NCBI GenBank assembly: GCA_027457185.1
Contig: DAIDTN010000071.1
Coordinates: 1 to 8,434 of the forward strand
Source: Burkholderiales bacterium
Lineage (GTDB): Bacteria > Pseudomonadota > Gammaproteobacteria > Burkholderiales > SG8-39
Length of the DNA stretch: 8,434 bases
Direction: 5' to 3'
The notes under the pieces are model-generated. The model was not told where the DNA came from. It did no database searches and was given only the letters and a program-made list of their open reading frames with translations. The translations under genes were made by a program, and so were the position numbers. Each line of letters opens with the position of its first letter. The stretch's first letter is position 1. Shown piece by piece: positions 7,171 through 8,434 of the stretch.

Positions 7171-8210
7171 CACTCCTCCTCCTCGAGGTGGGCGGGCGAG
7201 CGCAGCGAGCGCCAGAGGAGCACCGGCAGGATCAAACTGAAGACCATCACTTCCTTGAAATTGCTCATCCAGAAGGAAAAGAATGCCTCGGCAACGCCCA
7301 CTGCGAGCGCGGCGAGCACTGTCAGCGGAAAGCTGACGAGTCCGCCGAGGATTGCCGCGACAAATGCCTTCAGGCCGATCAAAAAACCGCTGTCGTAATA
7401 GATCGTCACAATCGGACCGGCGAGCACGCCCGCGAGCGCACCCAGGCACGCAGCGAGACCGAAGGTGATCTGGCCGGCAATCGCGGTCGGAATGCCGACC
7501 AGCCGGGCGCCGAGGCGGTTCGACGCGCACGCATGCAGCGCCTTGCCGATCAGCGTGCGCTCGAAGAACAGCGCGAACACGATCAGCAGCAGCGCCGTCG
7601 CCGCCACGACCGCGACGCTTTGCCCGGTGATCGGAATGCCCCCTGCGGTGAAGGTCTGCGTCAGCAAGGGCTTGGTGGTAATGCCTTCGGGACCGAAGAA
7701 CACGAGCCCGAGCCCCATCAGCGAGAAGTGCACGCCGAAGGCCGCGATCAGCAGCACCAGAACGCTGGCGTGGGCCAACGGCGCGAACGCGACGCGGTAG
7801 AGCATCGGGCCCATCTGCACGATCAGCGCGACGGCGAGCAGGATGTTCACCGCAGTGCCGAGCTTCATCGGCGCCAGTGCGTAGGTGAGCGCGGCCAGCA
7901 GCGCAGGCAATGCCAGATTGAACAGGACGATCAACGCCACGCTGCGCACGCTCAGCGTGCGCCGCTGCTGTACCAGGGCCGCCGCCGCCGCGAGCGCGCC
8001 CAGTGCGACCAGCAGCCAGGCGGTGGGCGGCATGCGCCCGGCCTCGAGCGCAGCGACGGTCATCGCGCCGAACGCGATGAACTCGCCCTGCGGAACGAGA
8101 ATCACGCGGGTGACGGCGAACACGAGCACCATCGCGATGGCGGCCAGCGCGTAAATCGCGCCGTTGATAATCCCGTCCTGCAGCAGAAATAGAACGATCG
8201 TTGAATTCAC
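7170..8210 (-). CDS. livH: ABC transporter permease, LivH type
   Basis: This 346-residue inner-membrane protein forms the transport pore with the LivM half of the fusion. The N-terminus LLQDGIINGAIYALAAIAMVLVF (9-31) and VPQGEFIAFGAM (39-50) are typical LivH stretches. The coupling loop ERTLIGKALHACASNRLGARLVGI (217-240) contacts the ATPases, and GLKAFVAAILGGLVSFP (279-295) is the conserved helix near the C-terminus. Usual LivH proteins are about 290-310 residues; the extra length sits at about 82-147, where QQRRTLSVRS is followed by two added hydrophobic segments (about 90-112 and 119-134). The protein ends in four Glu residues. The start is GTG at 8210; an in-frame TAG at 8223-8225 blocks any longer version and no good Shine-Dalgarno is visible, so initiation may depend on the short ORF ending 12 nt upstream. 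Gene symbol denotes family only. Confidence 0.93.
   Translation of the reverse strand: MNSTIVLFLLQDGIINGAIYALAAIAMVLVFAVTRVILVPQGEFIAFGAMTVAALEAGRMPPTAWLLVALGALAAAAALVQQRRTLSVRSVALIVLFNLALPALLAALTYALAPMKLGTAVNILLAVALIVQMGPMLYRVAFAPLAHASVLVLLIAAFGVHFSLMGLGLVFFGPEGITTKPLLTQTFTAGGIPITGQSVAVVAATALLLIVFALFFERTLIGKALHACASNRLGARLVGIPTAIAGQITFGLAACLGALAGVLAGPIVTIYYDSGFLIGLKAFVAAILGGLVSFPLTVLAALAVGVAEAFFSFWMSNFKEVMVFSLILPVLLWRSLRSPAHLEEEE
7173..7184 (-). promoter_or_regulatory. GAG-repeat ribosome binding site of livMG encoded in the livH tail
   Basis: GAGGAGGAGGAG encodes the four terminal Glu residues of LivH and is followed by TGATG, which holds the livH stop and the livMG ATG. It offers several overlapping AGGAG registers 2-8 nt from the start. 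Confidence 0.7.
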
Positions 8211-8222
8211 GCAGGCGTCTCG

Positions 8223-8297
8223 CTATCGACCCGGACGCGCGGGAAGGTTGGCGGCATCGATACGGCGGTTGGACGGGGCGGCGGCTGGATGGTTCAT
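8223..8297 (-). CDS. Possible 24-residue leader peptide upstream of livH
   Basis: An ATG at 8297 is preceded by GAGGAG with 4 nt spacing, one of the best ribosome binding sites in the window. The frame runs 24 codons (start MNHPAAAPSNRR, end NLPARPGR) to a TAG at 8223, 12 nt before the livH GTG. The peptide has no membrane segment and no run of a single regulatory amino acid, so a classical attenuation peptide is not evident. It may serve to bring ribosomes to livH by coupling. It resembles no family I know; it could also be a chance ORF. Confidence 0.35.
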   Translation of the reverse strand: MNHPAAAPSNRRIDAANLPARPGR

Positions 8298-8434
8298 GAA
8301 TCTCCTCGGTCGCTCCGTCGCGGGTCATGCACCATGCAGTAGCCGCCGGCGCACGCGCGCCGCATTGAGTAACATACGTGGAACGGAGAGGGTGGATTCC
8401 CGCGGCAATGCCGGGGCCGGACCGCGTGGCGTTC
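8298..8434. other. Upstream region of the operon, no convincing gene
   Basis: This stretch should contain the operon promoter if transcription starts here. I find no well-spaced -35/-10 pair on either strand. No ORF of useful length begins or ends here that I can support; a plus-strand ATG at 8408 stays open to the edge for only nine codons. Confidence 0.4.

Noticed and set aside
5536..8192. Long plus-strand open frames opposite livMG and livH (about 620 and 334 codons)
   Set aside because: Their translations are Gln/Arg/His/Glu-rich low-complexity mirrors of hydrophobic Leu/Ala/Val codons on the minus strand, with no family match that I recognise.
7171..8328. N-terminal extension of the LivM-LivG fusion to 976 residues
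   Set aside because: The extra 386 codons overlap livH in another frame, are Arg-rich and lack membrane segments. The ATG at 7170 has a good ribosome binding site and the expected LivM beginning.
8404..8422. Sigma-54-like GG-N10-GC element (minus strand, around CCGGCCCCGGCATTGCCG)
   Set aside because: It keeps the GG and TTGC cores but misses several other consensus bases, and such matches are common by chance in GC-rich DNA.
8408..8434. Start of a divergent plus-strand gene (ATG then PGPDRVAF)
   Set aside because: Only nine codons are visible and the purine-rich GGAGAG upstream is too far away. It cannot be supported without more sequence.
1..8434. CRISPR array, tRNA/rRNA genes, insertion sequences or attachment sites
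   Set aside because: I saw no regularly spaced repeats, no cloverleaf-like or rRNA-like segment, no transposase motif and no terminal inverted repeats with target duplications.

Overview
This window holds one strand of a GC-rich, proteobacterial-looking catabolic gene cluster. Every gene I accept lies on the minus strand, so transcription runs from high to low coordinates. The strong G/C preference at third codon positions, the tight gene overlaps, and an ABC transporter in which LivM and LivG are fused suggest a betaproteobacterium (Burkholderiales or Rhodocyclales type). A Bradyrhizobium-like alphaproteobacterium is not excluded. This placement is inference; there is no rRNA or other marker gene in the window.

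Layout in transcription order: an upstream region without a convincing gene (8298-8434); a possible 24-codon leader ORF (8223-8297); livH-type permease (7170-8210); a livM-livG fusion, permease plus ATPase (5398-7170); livF-type ATPase (4676-5401); a periplasmic LivK-type binding protein (3469-4632); a 154-bp gap with a perfect 14-bp hairpin and a second short G/C hairpin; an acyl/aryl-CoA ligase (1758-3314); and the first 584 codons of a large molybdopterin oxidoreductase (1-1752) that runs off the left edge. The junctions livH/livMG (1 nt shared), livMG/livF (4 nt shared) and ligase/oxidoreductase (5 nt gap, Shine-Dalgarno overlapping the stop codon) are tightly coupled. The only real break is the hairpin gap after the binding protein.

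Read together, the genes look like an uptake-and-activation module. The binding protein and HAAT-family transporter import an organic acid, the ligase converts it to a CoA thioester, and the cytoplasmic Mo enzyme oxidises that thioester or a derivative. By remembered similarity the Mo enzyme most resembles the large subunit of phenylacetyl-CoA:acceptor oxidoreductase (PadBCD group), so an aryl-acetate or similar acid is a reasonable guess, but the substrate cannot be read from the sequence. Supporting points are the absence of a Tat leader on the Mo enzyme and the apparent loss, in the binding protein, of the acidic residue that holds the amino group in LivJ. Points worth a second look are the three-cysteine (not four) Fe-S motif of the Mo enzyme, the post-binding-protein hairpin, and the leader ORF in front of a livH that has a GTG start and no clear ribosome binding site of its own.
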